This document shows positions 8,993 through 19,480 of a stretch of 64,000 bases of DNA, piece after piece; the stretch's first letter is position 1, and every line of letters begins with the position of its first letter. The stretch is from Lachnospiraceae bacterium (GTDB lineage Bacteria; Bacillota; Clostridia; Lachnospirales; Lachnospiraceae), in NCBI GenBank assembly GCA_910575775.1, contig CAJTEY010000001.1, positions 1 through 64,000 of the forward strand. Reading direction: 5' to 3'. A model generated the notes under the pieces. It ran no database searches. It saw only the letters and a program-made list of their open reading frames with translations, and was not told where the DNA came from. The translations under genes were made by a program, and so were the position numbers.

Positions 8993-11900
8993 TTATTCTA
9001 CCGGCTCAAGCTCTTCCTCCCTGGCAAAATCTTCCGCCTCGTCAATACCGCCGTCCAGCTCTTCGATCTCCTCAATCTCTTCCAAATCATCTGCGTTCTC
9101 GAACTCTTCTTCCTCATAGGAACCGTCCTCAAACTCCAGCTCGTCATCCATGCGAAGCCGGCTGAGAAGATTCTCATCCGTGCTGAGTCTGGTATCACGG
9201 TAGCGCCTCATACCCGTACCTGCGGGAATCAGCTTACCGATAATCACGTTCTCCTTCAGACCGATCAGGGAATCCACCTTACCCTTGATCGCCGCTTCTG
9301 TCAGAACTTTAGTGGTCTCCTGGAAGGACGCCGCCGACAGGAAGGAATCGGTGGCTAACGCCGCCTTGGTAATACCAAGCAGGATCTGCTTGCCCTCCGC
9401 AGGCTCCTTGCCCTCCTTGAACAGCTCCTCGTTCATGTCCTCATAGTCCAGAACATCCACCAGCGTGCCCGGCAAAAATTCCGTGTCGCCGCTGTTCTCA
9501 ATGCGGACTTTTTTCAGCATCTGCCGCACAATCACCTCGATATGCTTGTCGGAGATATCCACACCTTGCAGACGGTACACTCTCTGCACCTCACGGAGCA
9601 TATAATCCTGTACGGCACGGATACCCTTGATCTTTAACAGATCGTGAGGATTCACACTACCCTCAGTCAGCTCGTCACCGGCTTCCAGCATCGCGCCGTC
9701 CAGCACTTTAATTCTGGAACCGTAAGGAATCAGATATGTCTTGGATTCGCCGGTCTCGTTGTTGGTGATAACGATTTCTCTCTTCTTCTTTGTATCTTTA
9801 ATGGCTGCTACGCCGCCAAACTCTGCAATAATCGCCAGACCCTTCGGCTTACGTGCCTCAAAAAGCTCCTCTACACGGGGAAGACCCTGTGTGATATCGT
9901 CACCTGCCACACCACCGGTATGGAAGGTACGCATGGTAAGCTGTGTACCGGGCTCACCGATGGACTGCGCCGCGATGATGCCGACAGCCTCGCCGACCTG
10001 AACCGCCTCGCCGGTCGCCATATTGGCGCCATAACATTTCGCACAGATTCCCACATGAGAACGGCATGTCAGGATCGTGCGGATCTTAACCTCCTCCACA
10101 GGTTCACCATTCTCATTCACGCCTACGCTCAAGATCTTCTCTGCACGGGCGGGGGTAATCATGTGGTTTCTCTTCACGATCATCCTGCCATCTCTATCCT
10201 TGATATCCTCACAGGAGAAACGACCCATAATTCTGTCTTTCAATCCCTCGATGGTCTCCTTGCCGTCCATGAAAGACTTGACTACCATGCCGGAAATTTC
10301 GTCCCTGTCCTCACAGCAATCCATCTCACGGATAATCAGTTCCTGCGAAACGTCCACCATTCTTCTGGTCAGATATCCAGAGTCAGCGGTACGAAGCGCG
10401 GTATCGGACAATCCTTTACGTGCGCCGTGCGCCGACATGAAATACTCCAGCACATCCAGACCTTCACGGAAGTTGGACTTAATGGGCAGCTCGATGGTAC
10501 GACCTGTGGTATCCGCCATCAGACCGCGCATACCCGCAAGCTGTTTGATCTGCTGGTTGGATCCACGTGCACCGGAATCCGCCATCATATAGATGTTGTT
10601 ATATTTATCCAGACCGGAGAGCAGCACTTCCGTGAGCTCCTTATCCGTGTCGTTCCAAGTTTCCACGACCGCCTTGTATCTCTCCTCCTCCGTACACTTT
10701 CCTCTGCGGAAGTCCATGGAGATCCTGTCTACGGTAGCCTGGGCTGCCTCCAGCATCTCCGCTTTCTTCGCAGGCACCGTCATATCGGAAATGGAAACGG
10801 TCATAGCCGCCTGTGTGGAATATTTATAGCCGGTCGCCTTGATCATGTCAAGCACCTCAGCCGTCCGCACTGCGCCATGGATGTTGATAACCTTCTCAAG
10901 TATCTGCTTTAACTGCTTTTTGCCTACATGGAAATCCACTTCCGGCTTCAGCAGATTCTCCGGGGCGGTTCTGTCCACATATCCCAGATCCTGAGGAAGA
11001 ATTTCATTAAAGAGAAATCTTCCCAGCGTGGATTCCACGTTGCCGGAAACCTCCTGCCCGTCAGCATCCTTCTTTGTCACTCTGACATTGATCCTTGAAT
11101 GCAGGGTACATGCCTTATTCTCGTAAGCAAGAATCGCCTCATTTACATTCTTAAAGAATTTGCCTTCGCCCACTGCGCCGGGTCTTTCCTGCGTCAGATA
11201 GTAGATGCCCAGCACCATATCCTGGGAAGGCACCGCCACCGGGCCGCCGTCCGAAGGCTTCAGCAGGTTATTCGGCGAGAGCAGAAGGAATCTGCACTCC
11301 GCCTGCGCCTCCACGGAAAGGGGAAGATGAACTGCCATCTGGTCACCGTCAAAGTCAGCGTTGAATGCCGTACACACGAGCGGATGAAGCTTGATCGCCT
11401 TACCCTCAACCAGAATCGGCTCAAACGCCTGGATACCCAGTCTGTGCAGGGTAGGTGCACGGTTTAACATCACAGGATGCTCCTTGATTACTTCCTCGAG
11501 CACATCCCACACCTGCGTGTCCAGTCTCTCCACCAGTTTCTTCGCCGCCTTGATGTTCTGCGAAATGCCTCGGAATACGAGCTCCTTCATCACGAAGGGC
11601 TTAAAAAGCTCGATCGCCATCTCCTTGGGCAGACCGCACTGGTATATTTTCAGTTCCGGGCCGACCACGATAACGGAGCGACCAGAATAGTCAACACGCT
11701 TACCGAGCAGATTCTGCCGGAAACGCCCGGATTTACCTTTCAGCATATCGGAAAGGGACTTTAACGCTCTGTTTCCGGGTCCTGTCACGGGCCTGCCTCT
11801 TCTGCCATTGTCGATCAGCGCGTCAACCGCCTCCTGCAGCATACGCTTCTCATTGCGGACAATGATATCGGGAGCGCCCAGCTCCAGAAGTCTTTTCAGA

Positions 11901-12721
11901 CGGTTGTTTCTGTTGATGATTCTTCTGTATAAGTCATTCAGGTCAGAAGTCGCAAAACGGCCGCCATCCAGCTGTACCATAGGGCGCAGATCGGGCGGAA
12001 TCACAGGGATCACATCCATGATCATCCACTCCGGCTGGTTCCCGGACTCCCGGAAAGCTTCCACAACCTCAAGTCTTTTGATAATGCGGGCGCGCTTCTG
12101 TCCTGTGGACTCCTTCAGGCCCTCCTTCAGCTCCGCCGCCTCCTGTTCCAATTCTATAGCCTGCAGAAGCTCCTTGATCGCCTCCGCACCCATTCCTACA
12201 CGGAATTTATTTCCCCACGTCTCCCTGGCATCCTGATACTCTTTCTCGGAGAGCACCTGTTTGTAATCCAGATCCGTCTCACCGCCATCCAGCACAATAT
12301 AGGACGCGAAATAGAGCACCTTCTCAAGCACTCTTGGGGAGAGATCCAGGATCAGTCCCATGCGGCTCGGAATACCCTTGAAATACCAGATATGGGATAC
12401 TGGAGCCGCCAGCTCGATGCGGCCCATGCGCTCTCTGCGGACACTGGATTTCGTCACCTCAACGCCACAGCGGTCGCAGACAACACCTTTATATCTGATC
12501 TTCTTATATTTGCCGCAATGACATTCCCAGTCCTTGCTGGGTCCGAAGATCCTCTCGCAGAACAGCCCTTCCTTCTCGGGTTTCAGCGTTCTATAGTTGA
12601 TCGTCTCCGGCTTAGTCACCTCACCTCTGGACCATTCTCTGATCTTTTCCGGTGACGCCAGTCCGATCTTGATCGCGTCAAATGTCATGGGTTGATACGC
12701 TTCCTGTTTCATATCTGACAT
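8993..12721 (-). CDS. rpoC: RNA polymerase subunit beta-prime
   Basis: RpoC, 1242 residues, carries the active-site magnesium loop [12 protein letters not shown] (about residue 450). The N-terminal zinc site is CHCGKYKK...CDRCG (about residues 63-80), and a second cysteine cluster [13 protein letters not shown] lies in the C-terminal third, just ahead of the conserved [21 protein letters not shown] segment. The C-terminus is an unusually long run of acidic residues ([15 protein letters not shown] and onwards, about 60 residues). It follows rpoB by 22 bases with GGAGG ahead of the ATG. Confidence 0.99.
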   Translation of the reverse strand: MSDMKQEAYQPMTFDAIKIGLASPEKIREWSRGEVTKPETINYRTLKPEKEGLFCERIFGPSKDWECHCGKYKKIRYKGVVCDRCGVEVTKSSVRRERMGRIELAAPVSHIWYFKGIPSRMGLILDLSPRVLEKVLYFASYIVLDGGETDLDYKQVLSEKEYQDARETWGNKFRVGMGAEAIKELLQAIELEQEAAELKEGLKESTGQKRARIIKRLEVVEAFRESGNQPEWMIMDVIPVIPPDLRPMVQLDGGRFATSDLNDLYRRIINRNNRLKRLLELGAPDIIVRNEKRMLQEAVDALIDNGRRGRPVTGPGNRALKSLSDMLKGKSGRFRQNLLGKRVDYSGRSVIVVGPELKIYQCGLPKEMAIELFKPFVMKELVFRGISQNIKAAKKLVERLDTQVWDVLEEVIKEHPVMLNRAPTLHRLGIQAFEPILVEGKAIKLHPLVCTAFNADFDGDQMAVHLPLSVEAQAECRFLLLSPNNLLKPSDGGPVAVPSQDMVLGIYYLTQERPGAVGEGKFFKNVNEAILAYENKACTLHSRINVRVTKKDADGQEVSGNVESTLGRFLFNEILPQDLGYVDRTAPENLLKPEVDFHVGKKQLKQILEKVINIHGAVRTAEVLDMIKATGYKYSTQAAMTVSISDMTVPAKKAEMLEAAQATVDRISMDFRRGKCTEEERYKAVVETWNDTDKELTEVLLSGLDKYNNIYMMADSGARGSNQQIKQLAGMRGLMADTTGRTIELPIKSNFREGLDVLEYFMSAHGARKGLSDTALRTADSGYLTRRMVDVSQELIIREMDCCEDRDEISGMVVKSFMDGKETIEGLKDRIMGRFSCEDIKDRDGRMIVKRNHMITPARAEKILSVGVNENGEPVEEVKIRTILTCRSHVGICAKCYGANMATGEAVQVGEAVGIIAAQSIGEPGTQLTMRTFHTGGVAGDDITQGLPRVEELFEARKPKGLAIIAEFGGVAAIKDTKKKREIVITNNETGESKTYLIPYGSRIKVLDGAMLEAGDELTEGSVNPHDLLKIKGIRAVQDYMLREVQRVYRLQGVDISDKHIEVIVRQMLKKVRIENSGDTEFLPGTLVDVLDYEDMNEELFKEGKEPAEGKQILLGITKAALATDSFLSAASFQETTKVLTEAAIKGKVDSLIGLKENVIIGKLIPAGTGMRRYRDTRLSTDENLLSRLRMDDELEFEDGSYEEEEFENADDLEEIEEIEELDGGIDEAEDFAREEELEPVE

Positions 12722-12743
12722 GCTGCATTAACCTCCATCCAGA

Positions 12744-15700
12744 TTATTGTTCGTCGTAAGCCTCTTCGAACACCTCATCTGACTCCTCAAAGGAATCAGC
12801 CTCCTCCGCGTCACTGCTCACAAGCTGTCCGCTGTCCTCGTCAAACTCCTGACGCTGATAGCCCATAGAACCGAAGGATTCTCTCTCATAGTCGTAACTG
12901 CGGGAATCCCCCTCGATCTCGTAGCGGTAATCGTTCTCGCCGTAGTCGATGGTTTCCATGATTTCCACTTCTGTCTGGTCATCACGGAGCACCCTGACAT
13001 CCAGTCCAAGTGACTGCAGCTCCTTCAAAAGCACCTTGAAGGACTCCGGCACACCGGGCTCGGGAATGTTGTCACCTTTGATAATGGCCTCGTAAGTCTT
13101 CACACGCCCCACCACATCGTCGGACTTCACAGTCAGAATCTCCTGCAGGGTGTACGCCGCGCCATATGCCTCCAGCGCCCAAACCTCCATCTCACCGAAA
13201 CGCTGTCCGCCAAACTGTGCTTTACCGCCCAGAGGCTGCTGAGTTACCAGCGAATAAGGGCCAGTAGAGCGGGCGTGAATCTTATCGTCTACCAGATGAT
13301 GCAGTTTCAGATAATGCATGTGTCCGATGGTAACCGGCGAATCGAAATATTCACCTGTACGTCCATCTCTGAGTCTGACCTTGCCGTCCCTGGAGATCGG
13401 CACGCCTTTCCAGAGCTTTCTGTGTTCCCTGTTCTTGGACAGATACTCCAACACCTCAGGCAGCAGTTCATCCTTATGCTTCTTTTCAAACTCCTCCCAC
13501 TCCAGATTGACATAGTCGTTTGCCAGATCCAGCGTGTCCATGATGTCATCCTCTTTTGCGCCGTCAAACACAGGTGTAGCCACATTGAAGCCAAGAGCCT
13601 TCGCCGCCAGCGACAAATGAATTTCCAGCACCTGCCCGATGTTCATACGGGAAGGCACGCCCAGAGGATTCAGCACAATGTCAAGTGGACGTCCGTTTGG
13701 CAGATACGGCATATCCTCCACGGGCAGCACACGGGAAACCACACCCTTGTTACCGTGACGGCCTGCCATCTTATCTCCAACGGAAATCTTTCTCTTCTGC
13801 GCAATGTAAATGCGAACCGCCTGATTCACACCAGGAGACAGCTCATCGCCGTTCTCTCTCGTAAACACTTTGGCGTCCACAACAATACCATATTCGCCGT
13901 GAGGCACTTTCAAGGAAGTATCTCGGACCTCTCTCGCCTTCTCACCGAAGATCGCCCGGAGCAGTCTCTCCTCCGCAGTAAGCTCCGTCTCGCCCTTGGG
14001 CGTCACCTTGCCTACCAGAATATCACCGGCACGCACCTCCGCGCCAATGCGGATAATACCTCTGTCATCCAGATCCTTCAGCGCATCGTCGCCGACACCG
14101 GGCACATCCCTTGTGATCTCCTCGGGGCCGAGTTTGGTATCCCGCGCCTCTGCCTCATATTCTTCCATATGCACGGAGGTATACACATCCTCCTGCACCA
14201 GTCTCTCGCTGAGGAGTACGGCGTCCTCGTAGTTGTAACCCTCCCAGGTCATAAATCCGATCAGCGGATTCTTTCCAAGAGCCAGTTCGCCGCCATCTGT
14301 GGACGGGCCGTCCGCAATCACATCTCCTGCTTCCACATGCATGCCCTTCTGGACAATGGGCTTCTGGTTATAGCAGTTCGACTGGTTACTGCGGGAGAAC
14401 TTCATCAGACGGTACTCGTCCTTCTCCCCGTCGTCACAGGTCATCCTGATGATATCGGCCGACACAAATTCAATCACGCCGGACTTTCTCGCCACCACAC
14501 AGACACCGGAGTCCACAGCCGCTTTCGGCTCCATGCCGGTTCCCACCACAGGCGTCTCCGTAAAGAGCAGGGGCACTGCCTGCCTCTGCATGTTGGAACC
14601 CATCAGCGCGCGGTTCGCATCATCGTTCTGCAGGAACGGGATGAGGGCCGTCGCCACCGAGAATACCATCTTGGGTGACACGTCCATATAGTCAAACATG
14701 GCCTTCGGATATTCCTGCGTCTCTGTCCTGTATCTGCCGGAAATGCTGTTTCTTCTGAAATAACCGTTCTCGTCAAGGGGCGCCGAAGCCTGCGCTACAT
14801 GATAATTATCTTCCTCATCCGCCGTCATGTAGACTGTCTCGTCCGTAACGCGCGGATTCTGCGGATCGCTCTTGTCGATCTTTCTGTAAGGCGCCTCCAC
14901 AAAACCATACTCGTTGATCCTCGCATAGGATGCAAGGGAGTTGATCAGACCAATGTTAGGTCCCTCCGGCGTCTCAATAGGGCACATTCTGCCATAATGC
15001 GTATAGTGCACATCACGCACCTCGAATCCGGCACGGTCTCTGGAAAGACCGCCGGGACCCAGCGCCGACAGACGTCTCTTGTGGGTCAGCTCGCCGAGCG
15101 GGTTGTTCTGATCCATGAACTGGGACAGCTGGGAGGAACCGAAAAATTCCTTCACCGCCGCCTGTACAGGTTTAATGTTGATCAGCACCTGCGGGGAAAT
15201 TTCCTCCGCATCGTGAGTGGTCATTCTCTCGCGCACCACTCTCTCCAGACGGGAGAGTCCGATGCGGTACTGGTTCTGTAAAAGTTCTCCCACCGCACGG
15301 ATACGGCGGTTACCCAGATGGTCGATATCGTCATCATTGCCGATGCCATACTCCAGATGGATGTTATAGTTAATGGAAGCCAGAATGTCTTCCTTTGTAA
15401 TATGCTTCGGAATCAGTTCGTGTACATTCTTGCGGATCACCTCTGCAAGCTGCGCAGGATCGCCGCTGTACTCGTCAAGAATCTGCTGCAGAACAGGATA
15501 ATAAACCAGTTCCGTAATGCCCAGCTCCTTGGGATTGCAGTCAACAAAATTCGTGATATCCACCATCATGTTGGAGAGAACCTTGACATTCCTCTCCTCC
15601 GTCTGGATCCACACGGCAGGAACCGCAGCGTTCTGGATGGCATCCGCCATCTCCATCGTCACCTTGTCGCCCGCTTTCGCCAGAATCTCCCCTGTCTGGG

Positions 15701-16601
15701 TATCCACCACATCCTCTGCAAGCACATGGTTTCTGATCCTGTTTCTGAACATCAGTTTTTTATTAAATTTATATCTGCCGACCTTTGCAAGATCATATCT
15801 TCTGGGGTCGAAAAACATTGCCATAATCAGGCTTTCCGCACTCTCTACGCTGAGCGGCTCGCCGGGACGGATCTTTTTATACAACTCAAGCAGACCCTCC
15901 TGATAGTTCTCAGAAGCGTCCTTTGCAAAGCTTGCCTCAATCTTCGGTTCATCTCCAAAAAGTTCTCTGATCTCGTCGTTGGAGCTGACACCGAGCGCGC
16001 GGATCAGCACAGTGATCGGAACCTTTCGGGTTCTGTCCACGCGCACATAAAAAACATCGTTAGAGTCCGTCTCGTACTCCAGCCACGCACCGCGGTTCGG
16101 AATCACAGTTGCGGAGAAAAGCCGTTTACCGATCTTGTCGTGTCCGATCCCATAATAGATGCCGGGGGAACGGACGAGCTGGCTTACGATAACGCGCTCC
16201 GCACCGTTGATCACAAAGGTGCCTGTCTGTGTCATGAGCGGCAGATCACCCATAAAGATCTCATGCTCGGTAATCTCGTCCTTTTCTTTGTTAATCAGAC
16301 GAACCTTCACCTTGAGAGGGGCTGCGTAAGTGGCGTCTCTCTCTTTACATTTCTCAATAGAATATTTGACATCCTCCTCGCACAGCTCAAAGTCAACAAA
16401 TTCCAGACTTAAATGTCCGCTGTAATCCGAAATCGGAGAAATATCGTCAAATACTTCCTTCAAGCCTTCATCCAGGAACCACTGATAGGAGTTCTTCTGA
16501 ACTTCAATCAGGTTCGGCATTTCCAGAACCTCTTTCTGTCGTGCATAGGTCATACGCGTATTTCTGCCGGCTGCAGTCTTACGGATCCTGTTTTTTTCCA
16601 T
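12744..16601 (-). CDS. rpoB: RNA polymerase subunit beta
   Basis: RpoB, about 1285 residues. The rifampicin region is recognisable as [31 protein letters not shown] read in pieces (about residues 485-515), with [17 protein letters not shown] after it and the catalytic-core [10 protein letters not shown] and [22 protein letters not shown] further on. I chose the ATG at 16601, placed well after GGGGTGA; a GTG two codons upstream is too close to that site. The last 50 residues are acidic ([17 protein letters not shown] at the end), an extension beyond the usual C-terminus. The promoter at 16693-16721 gives it expression independent of rplJL. Confidence 0.99.
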   Translation of the reverse strand: MEKNRIRKTAAGRNTRMTYARQKEVLEMPNLIEVQKNSYQWFLDEGLKEVFDDISPISDYSGHLSLEFVDFELCEEDVKYSIEKCKERDATYAAPLKVKVRLINKEKDEITEHEIFMGDLPLMTQTGTFVINGAERVIVSQLVRSPGIYYGIGHDKIGKRLFSATVIPNRGAWLEYETDSNDVFYVRVDRTRKVPITVLIRALGVSSNDEIRELFGDEPKIEASFAKDASENYQEGLLELYKKIRPGEPLSVESAESLIMAMFFDPRRYDLAKVGRYKFNKKLMFRNRIRNHVLAEDVVDTQTGEILAKAGDKVTMEMADAIQNAAVPAVWIQTEERNVKVLSNMMVDITNFVDCNPKELGITELVYYPVLQQILDEYSGDPAQLAEVIRKNVHELIPKHITKEDILASINYNIHLEYGIGNDDDIDHLGNRRIRAVGELLQNQYRIGLSRLERVVRERMTTHDAEEISPQVLINIKPVQAAVKEFFGSSQLSQFMDQNNPLGELTHKRRLSALGPGGLSRDRAGFEVRDVHYTHYGRMCPIETPEGPNIGLINSLASYARINEYGFVEAPYRKIDKSDPQNPRVTDETVYMTADEEDNYHVAQASAPLDENGYFRRNSISGRYRTETQEYPKAMFDYMDVSPKMVFSVATALIPFLQNDDANRALMGSNMQRQAVPLLFTETPVVGTGMEPKAAVDSGVCVVARKSGVIEFVSADIIRMTCDDGEKDEYRLMKFSRSNQSNCYNQKPIVQKGMHVEAGDVIADGPSTDGGELALGKNPLIGFMTWEGYNYEDAVLLSERLVQEDVYTSVHMEEYEAEARDTKLGPEEITRDVPGVGDDALKDLDDRGIIRIGAEVRAGDILVGKVTPKGETELTAEERLLRAIFGEKAREVRDTSLKVPHGEYGIVVDAKVFTRENGDELSPGVNQAVRIYIAQKRKISVGDKMAGRHGNKGVVSRVLPVEDMPYLPNGRPLDIVLNPLGVPSRMNIGQVLEIHLSLAAKALGFNVATPVFDGAKEDDIMDTLDLANDYVNLEWEEFEKKHKDELLPEVLEYLSKNREHRKLWKGVPISRDGKVRLRDGRTGEYFDSPVTIGHMHYLKLHHLVDDKIHARSTGPYSLVTQQPLGGKAQFGGQRFGEMEVWALEAYGAAYTLQEILTVKSDDVVGRVKTYEAIIKGDNIPEPGVPESFKVLLKELQSLGLDVRVLRDDQTEVEIMETIDYGENDYRYEIEGDSRSYDYERESFGSMGYQRQEFDEDSGQLVSSDAEEADSFEESDEVFEEAYDEQ

Positions 16602-16692
16602 TGACACTTCACCCCGTTCTTTATGATTGATCCATGCTTAATCGGAAACGACACTTCAAATAAGCATAGCACACCACAATAGTGCACCATAC

Positions 16693-16721
16693 ATTCTACT
16701 ACAAGTCCTTTTAGGAGTCAA
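16693..16721 (-). promoter_or_regulatory. promoter ahead of rpoB
   Basis: On the minus strand, TTGACT (16716-16721) and TAGAAT (16693-16698) are separated by 17 bases, about 90 bases upstream of rpoB. Together with the hairpin at 16763-16792 it suggests that rpoBC is partly uncoupled from rplJL. Confidence 0.75.
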
Positions 16722-16762
16722 TAAAAACTTTGGGAAATAAGAGAAATTTAAGAAACAGTAAA

Positions 16763-16792
16763 ACCGTCCATGCGCATTTGCACATGAACGGT
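16763..16792 (-). terminator. terminator or attenuator after rplL
   Basis: A stem ACCGTTCATG.../...CATGGACGGT with a short loop, followed by TTTTAC on the minus strand, begins about 20 bases after the rplL stop. The T-run is short, so partial read-through into rpoBC is likely. Confidence 0.65.
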
Positions 16793-16813
16793 CCTGTTGT
16801 ATCAGACTTTTGC

Positions 16814-17191
16814 TTACTTCAGGGTAACCTTTGCGCCCTCAGCCTCAAGCTTGCCCTTGATATCGTCAGCCTCTTCCTTGGAAGCAGCTTCCTTGAGCAC
16901 CTTCGGAGCGGAATCAACCAGATCCTTCGCCTCCTTCAGACCAAGGCCGGTAGCTTCACGAACTACCTTGATTACCTTAACCTTGTTAGGGCCAACCTCT
17001 GTCAGCTCAACGTCAAACTCGGTCTTCTCCTCTGCTGCTGCCGCGCCTGTATCGCCTGCTGCCGCAACTACAACACCCGCTGCTGCGGATACGCCGAACT
17101 CTTCCTCACATGCCTTTACCAGATCATTTAATTCCAATACGGTCAGCTCTTTGATCGCATCGATCATTTCCTGAGTCGTTAACTTTGCCAT
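16814..17191 (-). CDS. rplL: 50S ribosomal protein L7/L12
   Basis: 125 residues, the normal length. The N-terminal dimerisation part is followed by the alanine-rich hinge ([19 protein letters not shown], about residues 33-51) and the conserved C-terminal domain [25 protein letters not shown]7/L12 forms the stalk that recruits translation factors. It follows rplJ by 107 bases. The ATG has a GGAGG site. Confidence 0.99.
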   Translation of the reverse strand: MAKLTTQEMIDAIKELTVLELNDLVKACEEEFGVSAAAGVVVAAAGDTGAAAAEEKTEFDVELTEVGPNKVKVIKVVREATGLGLKEAKDLVDSAPKVLKEAASKEEADDIKGKLEAEGAKVTLK

Positions 17192-17239
17192 GATTGTTTT
17201 CCTCCATTTTTTATTTAATATTCAACTTACGTTTTGAGA

Positions 17240-17287
17240 CTGCCTGGGGCAGACCCGGTTTTGGTTTTCATGCGAAGCACGGAAACC
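17240..17287 (-). repeat. pair of hairpins between rplJ and rplL
   Basis: In RNA order, a larger hairpin (17263-17287, arms GGTTTCCGTGC and GCATGAAAACC around a GCTTCGC-type tip) is followed by a small one (17240-17252, CTGCC/GGCAG). There is no T-run. The larger-then-smaller order repeats in other gaps of this window. Confidence 0.5.
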
Positions 17288-17298
17288 GATTTAGCCGT

Positions 17299-17889
17299 TT
17301 ATTCTGCTGCGGGCGCTTCTTCCGCAGGTGCAGCTTCTGCCTCTGCAGCCGGTTCTTCCGCTACGGGTGCAGCCTCTGCTTCCGCAGACGCCTCTGCACC
17401 GGCTTCTCCGTCCTTCTCCGCAATCTGCTTGATTACACGCGCGAAGTTGGTGATCGGAGACTGCATGCTGCCAAGCAATCTGGACAGCAGCTCTTCTCTG
17501 GAAGGAATCTTTGCAACTTCCTTGATTCCGTCCGCATCATAAGCGGTGCCTTCCACAATGCCGCCCTTAACCTCAAGGGCATCTGCCGTCTTAGCGAATT
17601 TGCATAACTCTCTCGCGGGAGCCGTAGCGTCCTCTGTAGAGATGGCAATCGCACTGGGGCCTTCCAGATAAGGAAGGAGCGCTTCGCAGTCCGTACCCTT
17701 GAATGCGAAATTCATCATTGTGTTCTTGTAAACCTTGTAGGTGATTCCGGCCTCACGCAGCTGCTTACGAAGCTGTGTATCCTGTTCCACCGTAAGTCCG
17801 CGGTAGTCCACCAGAACAACTGACTGTGCATCCTTCACGGCAGCGGAGATCTCATCTACGATGGGTTTCTTCAATTCCACTTTTGCCAT
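17299..17889 (-). CDS. rplJ: 50S ribosomal protein L10 with acidic tail
   Basis: L10 anchors the L7/L12 dimers to the ribosome. The first 160 residues are standard (VELKKPIVDEI, SVVLVDYRGLTVEQDTQLR, YKVYKNTMMNFAF). After the L12-binding helix there is an extra tail of about 35 residues made almost only of Ala, Glu, Pro and Val (ending EEAPAAE), giving 196 residues where about 165-175 is common. A strong AAGGAGG site precedes the ATG. It is regulated by the L10 leader upstream. Confidence 0.97.
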   Translation of the reverse strand: MAKVELKKPIVDEISAAVKDAQSVVLVDYRGLTVEQDTQLRKQLREAGITYKVYKNTMMNFAFKGTDCEALLPYLEGPSAIAISTEDATAPARELCKFAKTADALEVKGGIVEGTAYDADGIKEVAKIPSREELLSRLLGSMQSPITNFARVIKQIAEKDGEAGAEASAEAEAAPVAEEPAAEAEAAPAEEAPAAE

Positions 17890-17949
17890 TACATTACCTC
17901 CTTATAGATTTTCGTGCCGATCGGAGACATATTTCTATGAAACAGAAAA

Positions 17950-17973
17950 CCCTCCCTGCAAAGACAGGGAGGG
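17950..17973 (-). terminator. attenuator hairpin of the L10 leader
   Basis: A perfect GC-rich stem CCCTCCCTG/CAGGGAGGG, loop TCTTTG or close to it, followed by TTTTC on the minus strand, lies 60 bases ahead of rplJ. It is the terminator part of the leader. Confidence 0.8.
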
Positions 17974-18053
17974 CATTAATATCATTGACAGCTCTTCTCT
18001 CCTCGGTAGGCGGACTCTTACGCCGGCAATACGGCACCTACTGTCTTCGGCAT
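17974..18053 (-). ncRNA. ribosomal protein L10 leader
   Basis: A structured leader between the promoter at 18060-18088 and the attenuator hairpin. On the minus strand it has GCCGAAGACAGTAGGTGCCG and later CCTACCGAGGAGA, the pairings typical of the Firmicutes L10 leader to which L10(L12)4 binds. Binding is expected to favour termination and so hold rplJL output in balance. The identification is from pattern only. Confidence 0.85.
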
Positions 18054-18059
18054 TTGCTA

Positions 18060-18088
18060 CTATATCATACCGTGGTCCGGATGTCAAC
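18060..18088 (-). promoter_or_regulatory. promoter of the rplJL operon
   Basis: TTGACA (18083-18088) and TATAGT (18060-18065), 17 bases apart, on the minus strand. A second TTGACA lies 7 bases upstream of the first. Transcription would begin near 18053, at the 5' edge of the L10 leader. Confidence 0.85.
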
Positions 18089-18163
18089 TGTCAATTATAA
18101 AGCCGCACGATGGGGCGCACGATGTTCTGCACTGCCGCTCTCTCAGACTCGCAGCGGTGCATC

Positions 18164-19390
18164 TTACTCATGCCGCAGAGCCTCGATGGGGCTTAGCTTC
18201 GCCGCCTTTTTCGCCGGGTAAATACCGAAGAAAATACCCACGCCCGAGGAAAAGGCCGCCGCTATAAGCACCGTGGAAATGTTGATCTGCGCCGCAAAAC
18301 CCATGGCGCCGCAAACTGCCCTTGCGCCGAGCGCACCAAGTAAAATACCAATCAGACCACCGATCAGGGTGATAATACCCGCCTCCGCCAGAAACTGTAA
18401 GAGAATCGACTTTGTTCTCGCCCCAAGTGACTTGCGGATACCGATTTCCCTCGTCCGCTCTGTCACGGACACGAGCATGATGTTCATAACGCCGATGCCA
18501 CCCACCAGCAGGGAAATCGCCGCCACAAAGGAAATAAACAGCGTGAGCATACTGAGAATCTGATCATACTGAGCCGAATAATCCGCAAAGCTCTCCATCA
18601 TAATCTTGTTTTCTCCCCGCACATTATAACGGTTTTCCAGAAGATTGATAGTGTCCGCCGCCACCTGCGTCACATATTCTGAGTTCTCCGCCACCACATA
18701 GAGCTGGCTGAATTCGCCGATCCACAGCCCATAGCCGGACGCCATAGCTGATAGTGGCATCTCCACCTGTAAATAGCCGCTGCCGCTCATAGCGGAAATA
18801 AGACCTGCCGGCGTATCCTGTCTGATTCCCACGATCCGCAGATCCTGACTCACATCCCATAGGGTAAGCTCGAAGCTCATGCCTACCACATCCGTGGTGC
18901 CAAACAGCGACCTTGCCGCGCTCTCCGTGATGACGCAGACCATACCTGCCGCATCGCACTCACTCTGGGAAAAATATCTGCCCCTGACAATCGGCTCGTT
19001 GCCGATTGCATACTGCAGCGCCGTATTTCCGCCGTTAAGGACCGCCATAAAATCTGCTCCTTTGCGTCCCCTTGCCGTTGCGCCATAGTAGCCATACTGC
19101 GCCGTTGCACCTTTCACATGCTCCACCTTTTCCTTGATCAGCGCAAAGTCTTCCTCCGTAAACTTCACATCATTGCCTTTCTCATTATCATTGGTGTAAA
19201 TGGCAATCAGACCGCCTCCCATGTTTTCCAGCTCCTCGTTGACAGAGCTTCGCACTCCGTTACCGATAGAGATAATCATAATGACGGAAGCGATACCGAT
19301 GATAATACCCAGCATGGTGAGGGCAGAACGCCCTTTGTTCGTCTTAATATTCATTAAGGCTATTTTTATATATTCCCATATCTGTCCCAT
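18164..19390 (-). CDS. MacB/FtsX-type ABC transporter permease
   Basis: 408 residues with the MacB layout: one N-terminal membrane helix (GRSALTMLGIIIGIASVIMIISIGNGVR), a large extracytoplasmic domain (about residues 45-270), then three C-terminal helices with the FtsX-type signature GGIGVMNIMLVSVTERTREIGIRKSLGA. It is the last gene of a three-gene exporter after the ATPase and the adaptor. The substrate is unknown; relatives move antimicrobial peptides, macrolides or peptides. The stop lies about 75 bases upstream of the rplJL promoter. Confidence 0.93.
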   Translation of the reverse strand: MGQIWEYIKIALMNIKTNKGRSALTMLGIIIGIASVIMIISIGNGVRSSVNEELENMGGGLIAIYTNDNEKGNDVKFTEEDFALIKEKVEHVKGATAQYGYYGATARGRKGADFMAVLNGGNTALQYAIGNEPIVRGRYFSQSECDAAGMVCVITESAARSLFGTTDVVGMSFELTLWDVSQDLRIVGIRQDTPAGLISAMSGSGYLQVEMPLSAMASGYGLWIGEFSQLYVVAENSEYVTQVAADTINLLENRYNVRGENKIMMESFADYSAQYDQILSMLTLFISFVAAISLLVGGIGVMNIMLVSVTERTREIGIRKSLGARTKSILLQFLAEAGIITLIGGLIGILLGALGARAVCGAMGFAAQINISTVLIAAAFSSGVGIFFGIYPAKKAAKLSPIEALRHE

Positions 19391-19480
19391 TTTGTCCTCG
19401 TTCCTTTATATTCTGTCACACGGAAAACAATGTTTTTCAGACATTCTCCCGCGCAAAATACAGAACCGAATTTTTTCGCG

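Noticed and set aside
9644..10912. Long open frame on the plus strand opposite rpoC (also 13275-14678 and 15318-16412 opposite rpoB)
   Set aside because: They lie fully opposite rpoC and rpoB, have no ribosome binding sites and encode His/Leu/Arg-rich sequence without family motifs; they are by-products of codon use in the real genes.
18101..18163. Hairpin after the ABC permease as a terminator
   Set aside because: The stem is good (GCACCGCTGC/GCGGCAGTGC) but no T-run follows on the minus strand, so I do not call a terminator.
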